Assembly: GCA_013396655.1 (NCBI GenBank)
Contig: WBMV01007804.1
Location: forward strand, 873,291 to 937,290
Length of the DNA stretch: 64,000 nucleotides
Reading direction: 5' to 3'
Source of the DNA: Campylorhamphus procurvoides
Lineage: Eukaryota > Chordata > Aves > Passeriformes > Dendrocolaptidae
The position numbers and the translations under genes were made by a program. The first letter of the stretch is position 1, and each line of letters starts with the position of its first letter. The notes beneath the pieces were generated by a model that was not told the DNA's origin, searched no databases, and saw nothing but the letters and a program-made list of their open reading frames with translations. This document shows, piece after piece, positions 25,597-39,055 of this stretch.

Positions 25597-26154
25597 ATTT
25601 CTCAACAGTCTGCAAATTGTGATTGCATGCAGCACTGAAGCATCACCCTTTTTAACAGCTTAATACCATAAGAATTACCACAAGAATATAAGATAGCTGA
25701 GACTAATCCTGAAAGTCTAAACCAGAGTGAGACAACAGGTCCTTGCTATTGTTGAACACACTATCCTAGAGAGTTACAGACTGTTCTATTAAATGTAACT
25801 TCTTCTTTTCAAATAAGAAGAAAAATTTTGGTTTTTCAGCCAAACTGATGCAAAGACAAAACAACATAATTGGGCTGAAGGAGCAGGGGGAAAACAAAAT
25901 TGTTCTGGGCACATACGTACAGATGATCACATGGCAATCTTACCACTTTTTCCACTGAATTTAGAGGTTTATGTTCACATTATTACTAAGGTCTTTAGAC
26001 ATCTGGTTTAAGGAATGTGCTTCTGATTAGTGCAACAGGGTGTCTTATGGACAGGCCGTATAAATGCTACAATATATAAAAACCTTAAGGCAAAAAGGGT
26101 TTACATAAAAATGAGTCTCATATAAAAATGTAAGATGAACAAGACTCTTGCTGG

Positions 26155-27415
26155 TCATCAAGTTCCATCCCCTGCTCAGAGACAAATTCAGTATCAGATC
26201 AGATTGCAAAGGCCCTTGTCCAGCTGAGTTTCAAAAATCTTTGATTGATTCCACATCCTTTCCGTTGTCAATTGATTTGGGGTTCTTACTATTACTATTT
26301 TAACCTGCTGGAATGTATTTATTGCAATTTATGACCATTGACCTTTGTGTTCTGTGCAGTTCTGAAGAGCTTCTGGCTCCTCTGTAAAGGCCATGTAGTT
26401 AATGAAAGACTGCAGTTATGTCCCTGCTCCTGCCTTCTCTTCAGGCTAAACACATCAAACCCCTTAAAGCCTCTCCTTATCACATGTCCTGGCCCTGCAA
26501 CCACGCCAGGCTGGGCTCACATGCCTGTCTCTCTCTCATATTGATGTGACCAAAACCAGACACATCATTCCAGAGACAATCTCCAAAGTGAGGAATTGAT
26601 GGGAATAATCACCATTCTTGGTGAGGCATCACCTTCCTCCCCATTACAGCACAAAATTCAGCTTGCTGCCCACCAGCACCCACAGGCCATTTGCCAGGGT
26701 GCTGCTCCTTCACCTGCACAATGGCCTTTGCTGAACTCCAGTACACCCCACTCAGCTCAGGGCTCTGTGAATGCCTGCCCTTCCCTCCAGCACACGAATC
26801 CCTCCTCCCAAGGTGGTGTTAGCCAGGAACCTGCTGATGGTGCATTCTGCCTCACTGCTTGACTTGCTGATCAGCACTAAAATAGTTTCACCCCAGGATT
26901 TACTCCAAGAAAGACTCCTTGTAAACAGCCACTGATTTAAAACTTCAAACTATCGATTGCTACTCCTTAAGCCTGATGGTGCAATCAATTTTTCACCTAC
27001 CATGTAGGCCATTCATCGAATCCATATCCCCCCATTTAGATACAAAGATACCACATGAAAATACATCAAAAGCCTTGCTAAAGGTAAGCAGCACTGTTCT
27101 TCCCCTCAGCTGAAGAGGCAATTATTGTAGGAGGTAGTCAAGTTGGTCAGACAAGATTTTTCCCTGATACTCTCATGCTGGCTCTTTCCAACTACCTTCC
27201 AGTCCTTGTCAAGCCTAGAAATAGTTTCCATGAGAATTTGCTTCACAGTATTCCCAGGGAAAGGGATGAAGCTGACCAGTGTTTAATTCCCTTGATCCTC
27301 CTTGCTTTTCTTTTGAATAGAGCAATGTTTGCCTTTCTCCAGTCACCACGGTCATCCATGTTGATAAAAAACAATCTCACGATGACATCTGTCAACTCAC
27401 TCAGCACCCTCAAGC
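26155..27415 (-). mobile_element. Old CR1 LINE fragment with reverse transcriptase region
   Basis: Read on the minus strand, this diverged copy goes from the RT core to the 3' UTR. In plus-strand order it shows the 3' UTR piece (ccatcccctgctcagagacaa), the ORF2 end (cttctcttcaggctaaacac, cctctccttatcacatgtcctggccctgc, gaccaaaaccagacacatc), the region near the YADD motif, and RT pieces (aaagccttgctaaagg, gtcaagttggtcagacaagat, gggatgaagctgaccagtgtttaattccc, tttctccagtcacc, gatgacatctgtcaactcactcagcaccc). These match CR1-type RT strings for SKAF, CLTNL, PVSLT and DW in reverse. Many indels and stops make it non-coding. At about 1.26 kb it is the longest and most diverged CR1 copy in the window. 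It lies in sense with PLEKHA5. The boundaries are approximate. Confidence 0.85.
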
Positions 27416-28484
27416 TGTTTATTTTCTAGAATAAGTATCCATGGCTGTTTCAAACACCAGTCAGAATATAACTTATAACTGAATGTCCTACTAAAAAACA
27501 ACAACACAGGATGGGTAAGGGCCTTGAGGCAGCTTCTGTCTGTCAAAACAAAACAGAAGAGGTGCAACAACAAACCACCCCATAGGAAACACATCACTGG
27601 TCGTGGCTGCGACCTAAACCAGGTCGCTGGGATGCTCCAGGACCTACTGGGAGGCATCTTCTGATAGTTCTGCTAAATCCACAAACTTGTTGTAGATCTC
27701 TGACTGAAAGCACTGAAGTGCTACACTAGGCATTTCTTCAAGCTTGCTCTTGGTTTAAGCTCTGTACACCATGAACAAAAATGTTAATGAATTTTGAAGT
27801 AGGAATTTTGACTGCTCGCTGTTGATGAAACAGACAAGAAGAAATTTTCCCAGAGGGAAAGTCCAACCTTGTCCTGCAACTGGAATGTCTTGTTCTGTCC
27901 CAAACATCAAACAAGTTGAAGATACATAATAGAAACTGCATGCAGCGTGAACACTACCAGTCCAGCAGCCTTAGCAGGGAAGGCAAAGCTTCAACAGCCT
28001 GTGGGACACTTTTTCCTAATTACAGCAACATTCAAAGACACTGACAGAGAACCTTAAATAAGCTTGGGAATAAACAGTCAGCATTTGGAGCTACTAGTCT
28101 TTCTAGAATAACATGTTTATAGCTTATATACAGCCTTTGATTCTATGCATTTAAAATTAAAAAGGACAATTACAGTGAACGTTTCCTCCTTTCCAGTGCT
28201 TTTAGAGGAAGGAAACAGTATTTTTAGATTTATTGCTGGAAGACCAGGATTAAAGCAAATGTGTGGTTAAAGCATATATTAAATTAAAAAAAAAAAGGTT
28301 TCTCAGCTACAGAATCTTCTGTTAAAGCAAACGGCACCTCAGTCCAAGTGATGCAGTCACATCACACTCTTGTGCCTAGAGGGAGCTTGCCATCAGGCAC
28401 AGCTGCAACAAAATGTTTCGGAGAATTTTAACACACTACTTCAGCCAACATCAGTCACAATCTCCTCCTCACACTAATATTAAT
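27416..28484. other. Intron stretch without recognised genes
   Basis: Holds a CpG-containing 6-base perfect inverted repeat, GCGACC at 27609-27614 and GGTCGC at 27622-27627, with a 7-base loop. The sequence between the two minus-strand CR1 fragments may include further decayed LINE sequence, but I cannot match it. Confidence 0.5.
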
Positions 28485-28812
28485 CAGAGAATCACAGAAT
28501 AGTTTGTGTTGGAAGGGACCTCCAAGATCACACAGTTCCAACCCCTGCCACAGGCAGAGACACCTTCCACTAGTCCAGGTTCTTTGGGTCCTCATCCAAC
28601 CTGACCTTGAACACTTCCAGGGATGGGGCATCCACAGCTTGTCTGGGAAACCTGTGCCAGGGCCTCACCACCCTCACAGTAAAGGATTTCTTCCCAATAG
28701 CTAATCTACATCTACTCTCTTTTGGTTTAAAATCATTGTCCCTTGCTCTGTCACTCCCTGCCCATACAAAAAGTCCCTCTCTCTCCCTTTTATGAGCCCC
28801 CACAATTTCTTC
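28485..28812 (-). mobile_element. CR1 LINE 3' fragment
   Basis: The 3' end lies at the left: agagaatcacagaatagtttg, then ttggaagggacctccaagatc, ccaacccctgccacaggcagagacacc, aacacttccagggatggggc, cctgtgccagggcctcaccaccctcacag and aaggatttcttccc. This is the reverse complement of the standard bird CR1 3' end. It is less decayed than the copies at 4335 and 26155, and keeps the start of the octamer tail. The 5' edge is near 28812, where similarity fades. It is in sense with PLEKHA5. Confidence 0.96.
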
Positions 28813-31800
28813 CCTTGCTTTTCTAATATACACTTCATGTTTAATCCAGTTTAATTCAGAATGCAACTCTTCAGAAAAGAGCAATCACGAAACCTGATTA
28901 TCTACGAATTTTATTCACTGTAAAACAGATTTTCAAGCATGTGCCAGACATGAAGGACCCACAGTCTCCCACAGCTCAGCACTAATGCCTGAATCTTCTG
29001 AGATGGAAGACAGACACTCGTATGCCATTCCCTGAAGCCTGTGACAGTCTTCTGCTCCCCCCAGTGGCAAAACCCCAAATATAACCCACAAGGAGGCCGC
29101 TAAAGCAGCATGACTTGCTCCTACAGCACTGTTTTTGGAGGCTCTTTAATCCAAAAATTTCCAGTATGTAAAGGATGTTTGTTCTACAAAATGTAATCAA
29201 ATGGTCTAAATCAATATTCATTTTGAACCCATATTTGTGCAAAAAAGTTTTAGGAACTGATAAATATATTATATAGTTGATAATAAAAACAGATTTTAAA
29301 TGAATCTATAATCCTAAAACTGAATGCCATTTTCTCAGGTTGTGATAAAGGAAGAAAGGGCCACCTTCAAAAATAAAAATATTTTCAATAGAAGTATTAG
29401 TAGCAATCTTCTGTTTAAAAAAATGTCACAGAAAGCTGCTGCTGCACAAATATCAGTCGCCTGCTCTTATCATCCTTCTGTTTTTCCTTCTCTTAAGCTC
29501 CAAAAAGTGTTTTTGACAAGTCAGCATATTAGGAATGGTATTTTCTGAAAGGTGAACCAAATGAGTATTTAAAAAAATAATTCTGACATTTAGTGTAACT
29601 TTGAAGATTTATCTTAGACACAGTGAACACTTATGTAAGTAGCAGTCTTCTATATTCAAAGACCGACTACAAAATTATGGTATTTCAAAAACCTTCCCAA
29701 ACCTTTCCAACGTAGGAGTTGAAAATCACCTGTATGCTGTGCTGCTTTTAAATATATTTAAGTGTGCAGTGTTCACACAAACTCAGAGTTATCTCATAGG
29801 TTAGAGTAGCCCCAAACAACGTTGCAATAAATACAGGTTAAACTGCACCTGAAGAACTTCTATGCTGGAGCTTTCCCTCTTATTTTCAAGGATTCCTCCA
29901 ACACTCCTTTCTAAAACAGAGAAATAACAACCTTCATTATTTTTGCACACTTCAAGTTTCTTAAGTGCTATTAAGTCAAAGCCCTTGAAGTGTCACAGAG
30001 TTGTTCTAGCCAACCTTTATGTCTCTCATTTATTTTGAGGAACAAAGCAATGAACTCTTACTGTCAGGGAAATAAATACTATCCCCATGGGGTAATCATG
30101 TCAAATGTTGATATTAGTATTACTACAAGCAGCAACGAAACCATCAAGGCAAGGTTTACACAAGGATCTTTCATTACATCTGCTGACAACCCTGAAAACG
30201 AGTTACAAGCTCATGAAGCAAGAGCCATTGCTCAAAATTGAAGGTAAAGGCAGCAGTGCTGATCAGCTCAGGAAAGCTGAAAATCATCATGCTGAGTTGA
30301 AAACTAGGTGTGTTCATCAGCCCACAGAGAAGGAAAGGAGTGCAGGAGAGGGGGAGCAAGATTTGTTAATTTTACATTATTTTCCCACTTTTTCTCTCCC
30401 TGAAGAGGAAGGTGATAAAACTGGGGGATTAGCTGAAGCACTCAGGAGAATTATGTGGTTTAAAACCACTGAGTTCAACAGTTTTGAGATCTAACAGATT
30501 TCTGAATTTGATTTCCCTGCTTGTCTTTCAAATTTATTTTGCAGACTTTCCTTGAGGATTAAGAAGACAATGTGAGAAGCTTTCTAAGACTTTTTCTCCT
30601 GCTCTGTTTTCATGATTTTGCAAGTGGTCACACCAGTGCACACCAGTTTTTCAGCTTCACTGGCATGGCTTCCATGAGTGCATTCCACTGGGGTACATCA
30701 GATGAAATACTGTTAGGCCAGTCCTTTAAATATCTCAAAAATAATCTGGATTTCAAATATTTTCCCCCAGTAATTATAGGAAGATTCACATTGAAAACAG
30801 TTCAGCTCTTTGCAGAACAAATTCTGATGATCTACATCTACTGGATACTGCCTGTCAGAAACCATGAATAGAATTACTGGTAACTATCTCCAGTGTCATA
30901 GAGTGTCACAAAGGATTTGACACAGTCAGAAAAACCATCTAGTTAGAACTTAGAAGCTTCTTTATTCTACATATTTGAGTATTTGTTTCTAACACAGATG
31001 ACATGCTAGAGGCATTTGTCAATAACTTTAAACCATCTGTAAAACATTCATAAATGATAAATTCTGCCTCTAGAGCAAGGGCTGCCATGTCAACAGAATC
31101 AGCAGAGGAATCTACTGTCTTCATCTAATTTATTTTCTACATAAAGAGCAGTGGGGTCTTGCTGATTATCGCTACTTGTCACTGTAATTCTTCAACTAAA
31201 CTTCTGCGTTCATTCCATATGAGAAAGCTGAGGAGAACTGGAAATACAGTCACAGCGCTTGCATTTCTAGCAGTAAGAATGCTACTGGTGTGTGCAAAAG
31301 GTCCCACAAGCTAAAAGTAGAAAAAGTGTACACTACTTGCAGACACTGAAATGCTTTTCAGTGAGAAAAAGTCCAGTGTGCTAAATGGTAAACTTTTCCT
31401 CAATGCCACAGGGGTATCAGAGCTTTGCAGAGAGCCAGCTGGAAACATTTTAAAACTATTACGAATACCTTTCTTTCAATGTCTTCCAATGAAATGGTTT
31501 TACTGCTTTCATCTAATCTTTTAAATAAGCTATGGAGGCAACAAGAAACAAAAAATTCAGCCTGGGAAGCTGAAGTGTTTTCTGGATCAGAGTCCAAAGT
31601 GCCAGAGAAACTACAGCCTGGTTGTGGTTAGTGCAAAGGACAGGCCAGACACACACACAGGTATGGACACCCACCCTGTGCTCACACTGCAGTGACTGAC
31701 ATTTCTGAGCTTCTACTCCCTTGACTGCTGTGTTCCTACTCTGCCACACAGTCCTTTGACTCAGTTCCAGCTTTACAGAGGTGCAGTTTTCAAAATTTTT

Positions 31801-34800
31801 TACATGAAAATGAAGGAGGGAACTGCAGTCAGAATCTCTCAATATCACTTCAACACATTTGTCAGAAAATGACACACTGCTACTCTAATTGATGTGTCAC
31901 TATAACATAAAATGAAGAAGTTAAATAAATCTAATTTTGTTGAAGTCCCACGCTGATTAATATATTCAATAGTCCCATTTAACCAAAATCTAAACTGTAT
32001 TTACTTCATTTCAACACAGACAAGCTAACAAAATAAAAAACTGCATCCAATGGATCAAACTATCAATCTGAATCCAACCTGTGAATGCGAATCATTCCAG
32101 GACACAACGAGGATGAGAACAGCTTAGTGCTCAGGGCCCCAAGTTGGTGAATTAAGGACCTTAAACCCACCATATCACAGGACAGCATCATGTTAAGACA
32201 TCAGAACAGATTGGACTGGGAGTCAACTGGAATTTCTAAAAGGGGTAACACAGAGCTGGTAGTGAAGATCTCAAAAACAGTCGAGCCTCATGAGCAAGAA
32301 GTTTCTCTGGACTATTTGGCTTTTCTCCCTATGGGGCCAGGTGCAGCTTTGCATTGACAAGCATTGCAGTGCCTGAGGGATTTGACTGACAGTCATCCAG
32401 GGATCACAACACCAAGCTAATTGCATTAGGGACATGCCCTTTGGCTTCACCTTCTGCTTCACTAGAGCTTCTCTGTGATCTTGGTTAAGTAAACCTCTGT
32501 TTCCATTTCCAGTTTGTTCTACCATGATATAAAATACTCCCTATCATTACAACAACTCAATACAACAGTGAGATACTAATGCTGTAATGGAAGGTTGTGG
32601 GGAATGTTCTCAACCCACTCAGATCATGGAAGCAGTGAGAAATTAAATTCAGCTAAGCCTGCCAAGTTATAAAAATCAAATCCAGTAGGTCTAGGAAACA
32701 GTTCAGAAAGATCTCAGCTGCCCAAGTAGGCCCTTCAGTAGCTGGTTTGCCCTTTCTTCTTGACAAGTGCCCATGTGTAACCAGCCACATCTTACAGATG
32801 TTCTGTAAGATACATTTTCAGATATAGTTTTGAGGATCTGGTGAAATTCCACCTCTCATAGTTATTTTATTTCAGCCCTTATTATTTAACTCCTGCCCCT
32901 GCAGGAAGCAAAGAACAGGAAGAACCACATTGTACCTGGAGATACTTTCAGAGGCAGCATCAAAGTACTTGTTCTGACAGCCTCAATGTGAGGGCAACTA
33001 AAGATAGCTGAGAATTCAGAGAAAACAAATGCACTGGGCAGTGTGGGATGAAACAGATGGCATGACTGAAAATTGCGTTGTTCAAGCCATGCCTTTTCCT
33101 TCTCTGCTATGATATGACAACCTTGATGTCTCAGGATATGTTCTCCAGGGGGCGGAAAAAAAAAAATTCACCTCTTCTCAGAACAGTGAAAGAGAAAGAA
33201 AAACAATCTAACTTATATTTCCCAGGTAAGATACAATGTATCAGACAAATTTCTACTTAGTAAAATTGTTAAAAATTGTATTGATATCTTACTTTTTAAT
33301 GACAGTTCTGAAAACCTTTCTCTATTTCTTCTCAGTACATTTTTCCCCTCAAAACCTCCATGATATGCTGAACACATCCGGTCAAAAAGAATTGTCACAA
33401 TTTAAAATACTGCAATACAGCCATTCTGCTTTTCTGTTTTTAACTTAATCACGGATCACACTTAAAGACACATCTGTAAAAGGACTCCATAGCAAATACT
33501 GTTCCATGAAAACCCTGAACAGCATTCCACTAAACATGTTACCCAGTTTTATCACCAAACACCATATTTTCACATATTAAAAAGTCTTCATTTAATTGTC
33601 CATATGTTAATTTTCATGTAAATGACAGATTATCTACCAACACAGTTATGTCATGGTACCTTTATAACTCCCTTTGGGAAAAAACCCGTACACGTATGTA
33701 TACATATTATGGCAAAATACACAAAGGGACCAACTGACACACAAAATTAGGAATAAACTTAAAAGACTGAAAATACTGAAAGGCTGATTAAACTAATAAT
33801 CTCTATATAAACAGGAAAATATAGAACATGAAAATCTTTTTGTGTTTGGCATTTTTGGACAAGATATGAATTGCATACAAGTCCCTTCAAACGGCCTAAA
33901 GTATGTAATAATTAACTTTTTTTTTTATTCCCCCCTCCACAACGGTTTTGCTTTGGAAGAGCATAAATTTTTGTTTAGCTTAAATACAAAAAAGCCACTG
34001 TATGGCACATACTCCCATTAAATTCAGATTAGTCTTAAGAATACACAATGCAATTTCAGTTTTCCTGAAGCCATTGAGATGTTTAAAATACAAAGCTATT
34101 TTCTCCCTACCACAATATTGAAAGGTGCATAGGACTAAATACCCTAAAAATATTTTAAATATTGATGCTTTTTAAAGTGTAAAATAGTATTCCATATTCC
34201 CTTAAAAAATATGCATGCATAGATAAACATAAGGATAGTGAGGCTCTTTTGCACTGAAAATACCCTGAAAAAATTAAAACCTGTACCATTTTGAGAAACA
34301 CTTTCATACTTTTTTTTTGGGGGGTGGAGAGGAGAGGAGGCTGGAAATTGTGACCTACAAGAAGGAATATTTTACTCCTGACAATCTTTTAGGAAATTTA
34401 AATTTGCTAAATTTTTATTGACAGGCATTCCCACTGAATACCATTTCATTATTGAATTGCAATGATTGAGCATATTGATGGGTAAAATCTGCCCCAAATC
34501 ACAGCATTATCTAATACCCATTTTAAACCTCGATTTACTGAAAAAGTAGACACAATTCTCAGCTCATTCAGCAAGGACTTAGCCACCTCCTTACCATTTC
34601 CACTCTCTTGGTACAAAAAAAAGCTGCAGGCTTTTAAAAAAATAAACCAATTCCAAACATTTTAGGTTTTCACTTTAACAATCCTGTTTCTCAACTTATA
34701 CATACAGAAAGAACTATAATAATAATGCCTTCTTTATTTTTCCCCTAAAATCTCAGACTCAATGCTGACATTACAGCCAATTATTTTAAATGAGTACTGG

Positions 34801-34920
34801 TGTGCAGCTTCTTTTTCATTAGGAAAAGTAAATTTAGCTCTTGCTTGTGAAACGCAGCTCCACTCCTTCCTCCACTCTACAAAAAAAGGAAAGTAAAAAA
34901 TGGCATTCTTCTCTTGAAAG

Positions 34921-35180
34921 CATCAGATTGTAGCATACTGTCTAAAGTGGGTCAAGATCCGATGCAGAATGCTGACAAGGTTTTTACACACAACCTTCAG
35001 CCTAAAATTGTCACAGGCCCTCCATCTGGCCCATCGACTGAGTATGTGCAATTGTCAGCAGTAGTAAAATCTTTCATTTAGAACACAACGTGAATGGAAA
35101 AAGACTGAGCCTTCACTGGCCAAAAGATTTTAATCATTCAAAAAACAGTTGGCAGGCAGCCTAAGTGATGCATATACAAG
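34921..35180. promoter_or_regulatory. Candidate conserved non-coding element
   Basis: A unique block with balanced composition inside an AT-rich stretch. Retained CpGs occur in gatccgatgc, ccatcgactg and caacgtgaa, and there is no long open frame on either strand. It sits in the middle of the 16 kb repeat-poor interval, which is itself a weak sign of constraint. Nothing in it identifies a bound factor with confidence. Confidence 0.22.
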
Positions 35181-35786
35181 AGGTTCTCCTCCACCCCACA
35201 TCCTTTTCTGATTTTCTTTTCCCTGTACAAACATTTATATTTAAAAAAAAAAATCAAGCACAAAGTTTATTTACACATTATTTCAGCAGTGGTGCTTCCT
35301 CAAAATGACTAAGGCCACTACCACATTCTTACTGCTCTCCCAGGGAAGAAGTGCCCACACAAGTCAGTAACTTCTTATTCATGTGAAAAGCAGAATAAAT
35401 TTTTTATCCCCTTCAAAGAAATAACTGAACAAGTTGCAATATATGCCTTATATTGCCAGTCACAAAGAGGTCCCCTAAGATTCTTCCAGAGATCTATAGT
35501 TTCTGAAAATGTGAAAGGTGAGTCTACACAGTGGAGTTGTAAGAATTCAAGCTTTACACTCAGGTATTTTATTGTGAGTTACAATATATTGATCCATGAT
35601 AAAATATAATGAAATCCTACTGATGGCTGGCATGTCTAAAATGGCTGAATCATATCATTCCTTAAAATGAAAAGGGGCAGTTTTATTCAATTTCAGGTCT
35701 CAATTCAGTGCAATTTAAATGCATTCTGAATAAGGCTGCATGACCAGCAGCCCTTACACACATTCATCATTCCTCTTCGCAAACAC

Positions 35787-35810
35787 TGTGTGTGTGTGTG
35801 TGTGTGTGTG
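35787..35810. repeat. (TG)12 microsatellite
   Basis: Twelve uninterrupted TG units followed by CGTATGC. It is the longest pure dinucleotide run in the window and likely to vary in length between individuals. Confidence 0.97.
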
Positions 35811-37437
35811 CGTATGCAAAAAACATCTAGAAATGTAAAGAAATTAACAAAACTAATACAGAGAAAAGTTGCAGCAAAACTAAAGGTAATGGTTGTCAGG
35901 TTCTCTGAGATCTCAAAATAACCTATTTATGCACAATCACCATTAAGTTCATAAACACAAGGCAAATTTTTCTTACATGCTACCCATGACCAAAAGTGGA
36001 CTTCTATATTAACCAAAATGGGTACAGACAAGAGTAGCACTGGAGAGTAGACAGCATCTTGCCTATAAAAATTTCAGTTAACTTTTATAATGCAAGAATT
36101 CCTCTTTTTGGAAAACTAACCAGAGTCAGCACTTACTTCAAAGGCAAGAACAAATATTATTCTGAAGCGTAAAATAGTCAAGATCAAGGTTATAAAAATA
36201 ACTGAGAAGTTTAACACTTGCAAATTTCTGCTTTCTTTTAGACTAAAAATTGTTCCCTTACAAAACCTGTGAAATACTTTTTACACTTTTAATTTTAGTT
36301 ATTTGAAAGGGATATCTCAGTAAAATCATACTAAGTCCAAACTTATTCAGCAATCCAAATCAGAAATCTCATATTTGCATGCTCTCAGTGATAAAGGAAC
36401 AAAGCTAAAACAGCTAAATACTACTTTTTTTTTGCATGTGTTGACCTTTTATAAGTGTTTCTTTTATACTGCCATTTCCATTGCCCGCTCTGCAGCCATT
36501 AATGCTAGTTTTTTCCTTTCTTATGTCTTTGTGCCCTTCTAAAAGGTCTTAAGTTTTCCAGGTTTGCTGTTTATCCAGAAATTGTCTTACAGCTTCACAG
36601 CCTTTTCCAGACCTATGTGAGACACAGGTCGTGGCACCTGAAGGTACCACCATCATGAAATGACACGTTCTGGTTGTAAGAGCAAAAACTCAGTATTGCA
36701 AATAACATGCTTTGAAATAAGAATTCAGTACTGAAGAAAACAATATTTTGCACAACCTGGGTTTGCAGTTACCCTGTCTCTCTTGCATCATTTGTCAGTG
36801 GCACAATCCCGTTCTGGCAGCCAAAGTGTTGGTTTTCTGATGGGTTATGACTGCCCTTTGCCACTGCAAGTCCTCAATTAAATGCATTATCTTCAGGCTT
36901 TAACAAAAATCTTCACCACTACACTCATTTAGATCATTTGTCCCAAGAACTCTGCACCAGGGGGTGAAGCAAACTCAGGTACTCAGGATTCACAGGCACC
37001 ACTCTCCATCCTGTCTCCCTTCCCGCCGGGACTGTCACAGCACTCATGAGGGTCACAGGTTTATTGATTTTACTGCTACATACCAGGTCAATTGGAATCA
37101 TAACAGGGCTCATGCTTGGCAAGAATCTCTTTTGTCAGGCTCAGCAAATTCACTGACAAGCAGTTTTTCCCACTGTACTTTAAATCTTTTATCCAGAAGA
37201 CTAAAGTATATACGCACAATCACAACAGGATAAAGAGCATCCACTTGGAAAAACAAAGTGCCTTCCCAACCCAAAAATATATGTGAATGCATTATAACTG
37301 AGACCTCCAATCTCAAGCCGGTGACAAACCCTAGTAATGTCACCACTGAAACCTTAGAAGACACATGAAGTTCAATTATGATATTAAATCATCTTTATTC
37401 ACCTACAGGTAAGTGCAATCAGGAAACAACTTTCTTT

Positions 37438-37470
37438 GGGGGTGGGTGGTAGGAGTGGGTGGTGTCAGGG
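37438..37470 (+). repeat. G-rich tract, possible G-quadruplex with a long loop
   Basis: Four runs of three or more G (gggggtggg, later tggg and aggg) over 33 bases. One loop of about ten bases is longer than the usual limit of seven, so the quadruplex would be non-standard. It lies on the strand opposite to PLEKHA5. Confidence 0.45.
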
Positions 37471-39003
37471 TTTATCAATTCACTCACTGCTTTTTACAGC
37501 CCTAGTTGAGATGTTTTAAAAATACTTTCAACTGGCTTTGCTACAAATTAAATGCCTTGCATTGAAGAATTTACAAGTCATATTTTGCAGGTGTGTTGGA
37601 GGAAAACAAAATTTTAAATCAAGTGCAAGAACTAAGCTTTGATAAGACTTTAAATCATATATCCTACCTTCCCTCAGTTAATTAGATGTTAAGCTGTATC
37701 AAACAATTGCTTTAGTTACCAAAAAGACTATAAATTTGTTCAAAATTTCCTACGATAAAAGGGCAAAAACCTCAGTCATAACAAAGAACTAGGAGATACT
37801 TTTTTTCTATTTCTTTGTTGGTTGAAGAAGGAAATACATTCCTATCAGCAAAACTAATGATGACGACAGCTAAGTCACCCTGTACAGCAATTTGTGTTGA
37901 AACAAAGTACTGTAAATATCCTTCAGCAGTGTCTTACATAAATAAAATTCCCTTTAGCAAGACTATTTTAACTCCCTCTAAAATATGAGATACACAAAAT
38001 AATCCAGGTTTTAAAGCAAAATTGGCTTAACAGAACGTAATGAGAAATGACTGAGAAGTGATGGTTGAAGAACTGTTGCTATATTTAGAATAGTTAGCTA
38101 ATTTGAAGTCAGAACAAAAAAGATGTATGTCCATTTTTGCACAGCCCAGCACTCCTGTTAAAAAAGCAATTTTTCCCCAGTAAAGAAATTAACACATACG
38201 TACCAAAATTATTTTACTGAAGTGAGCAATGGCAGAGACATTTCAAACAGACACCATTATCAGAGAATAGAGACGAGCATGAAGCTGAGTTTTATCTGAG
38301 ATATCTAAAGGCATTAGAAAGGGAAGAGATGAATATCAACTCACCAAAAACACTGGCGATCTAACAGCAAGGCTTGTCTCACATCTCAAGTTTCCATTTC
38401 CAAGAGAAATCACATGTGCACTGATAGAAGGATGACAAAAGGGCATGCTGTGCTCTCCTCTACTTCAGTTGAATGACAGCCCTACTAACAGGGAACCGAG
38501 ACACACTGCAAAATCTGAAAGAGGGGGGACCTCATATGAGCATGCTCAGTATCTAATTTAAAATGGCCTGATGCTTCATCCCAGCATGAGATGGCCTACT
38601 TCCAAACAATTTCAGAACTTTAAGTCAAACCTAAAATCATTAACTAGAATACGTAAAACTCATCCACCAAGCAGTATTGATTTTTTTTTTTTTAATAAAT
38701 CTGTGCTGATGCACAGATAATTATTTGCACTCCTTCCCTGCAGGGCATCCTAAGGCTTAAACACTATCATCATGTGCTTCACTGTAATTACATGATGCCA
38801 CTGTAATAGATTGAAAACCTTTTCAGGACAGCACATCATTTGAATGCTCAGCAGCACAGTTCATAAATCACACAAGGACAACAAATCTGCTGAATATTCT
38901 CCCAACTGATATAAGAATTATTCTACCTGGTGATATCTGGCCAGCATTTTTTTTGTTATTACTTTTATTTTATTTTTAGGGTGGGGGAGGCAAGAAGGAA
39001 GGT

Positions 39004-39055
39004 TTGAGAACTGTGTAACAAGTGATGGCTTGAGAAATGTCTAACAAGTGATTTA
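39004..39055. repeat. Tandem duplication, 26 bp x 2
   Basis: Unit one is at 39004-39029 and unit two at 39030-39055. Both read ttgagaa-tgt-taacaagtgat, with two mismatches in the first 23 bases and a diverged end. It is a simple local duplication, not part of a longer array. Confidence 0.88.

Noticed and set aside
29050..29075. CTCF-like sequence ccccccagtggcaaa
   Set aside because: Two mismatches at key positions of the core, so it is not supported.
30105..30494. 129-codon plus-strand frame
   Set aside because: It begins at a non-ATG codon, overlaps other frames and has no recognisable residues or splice sites.
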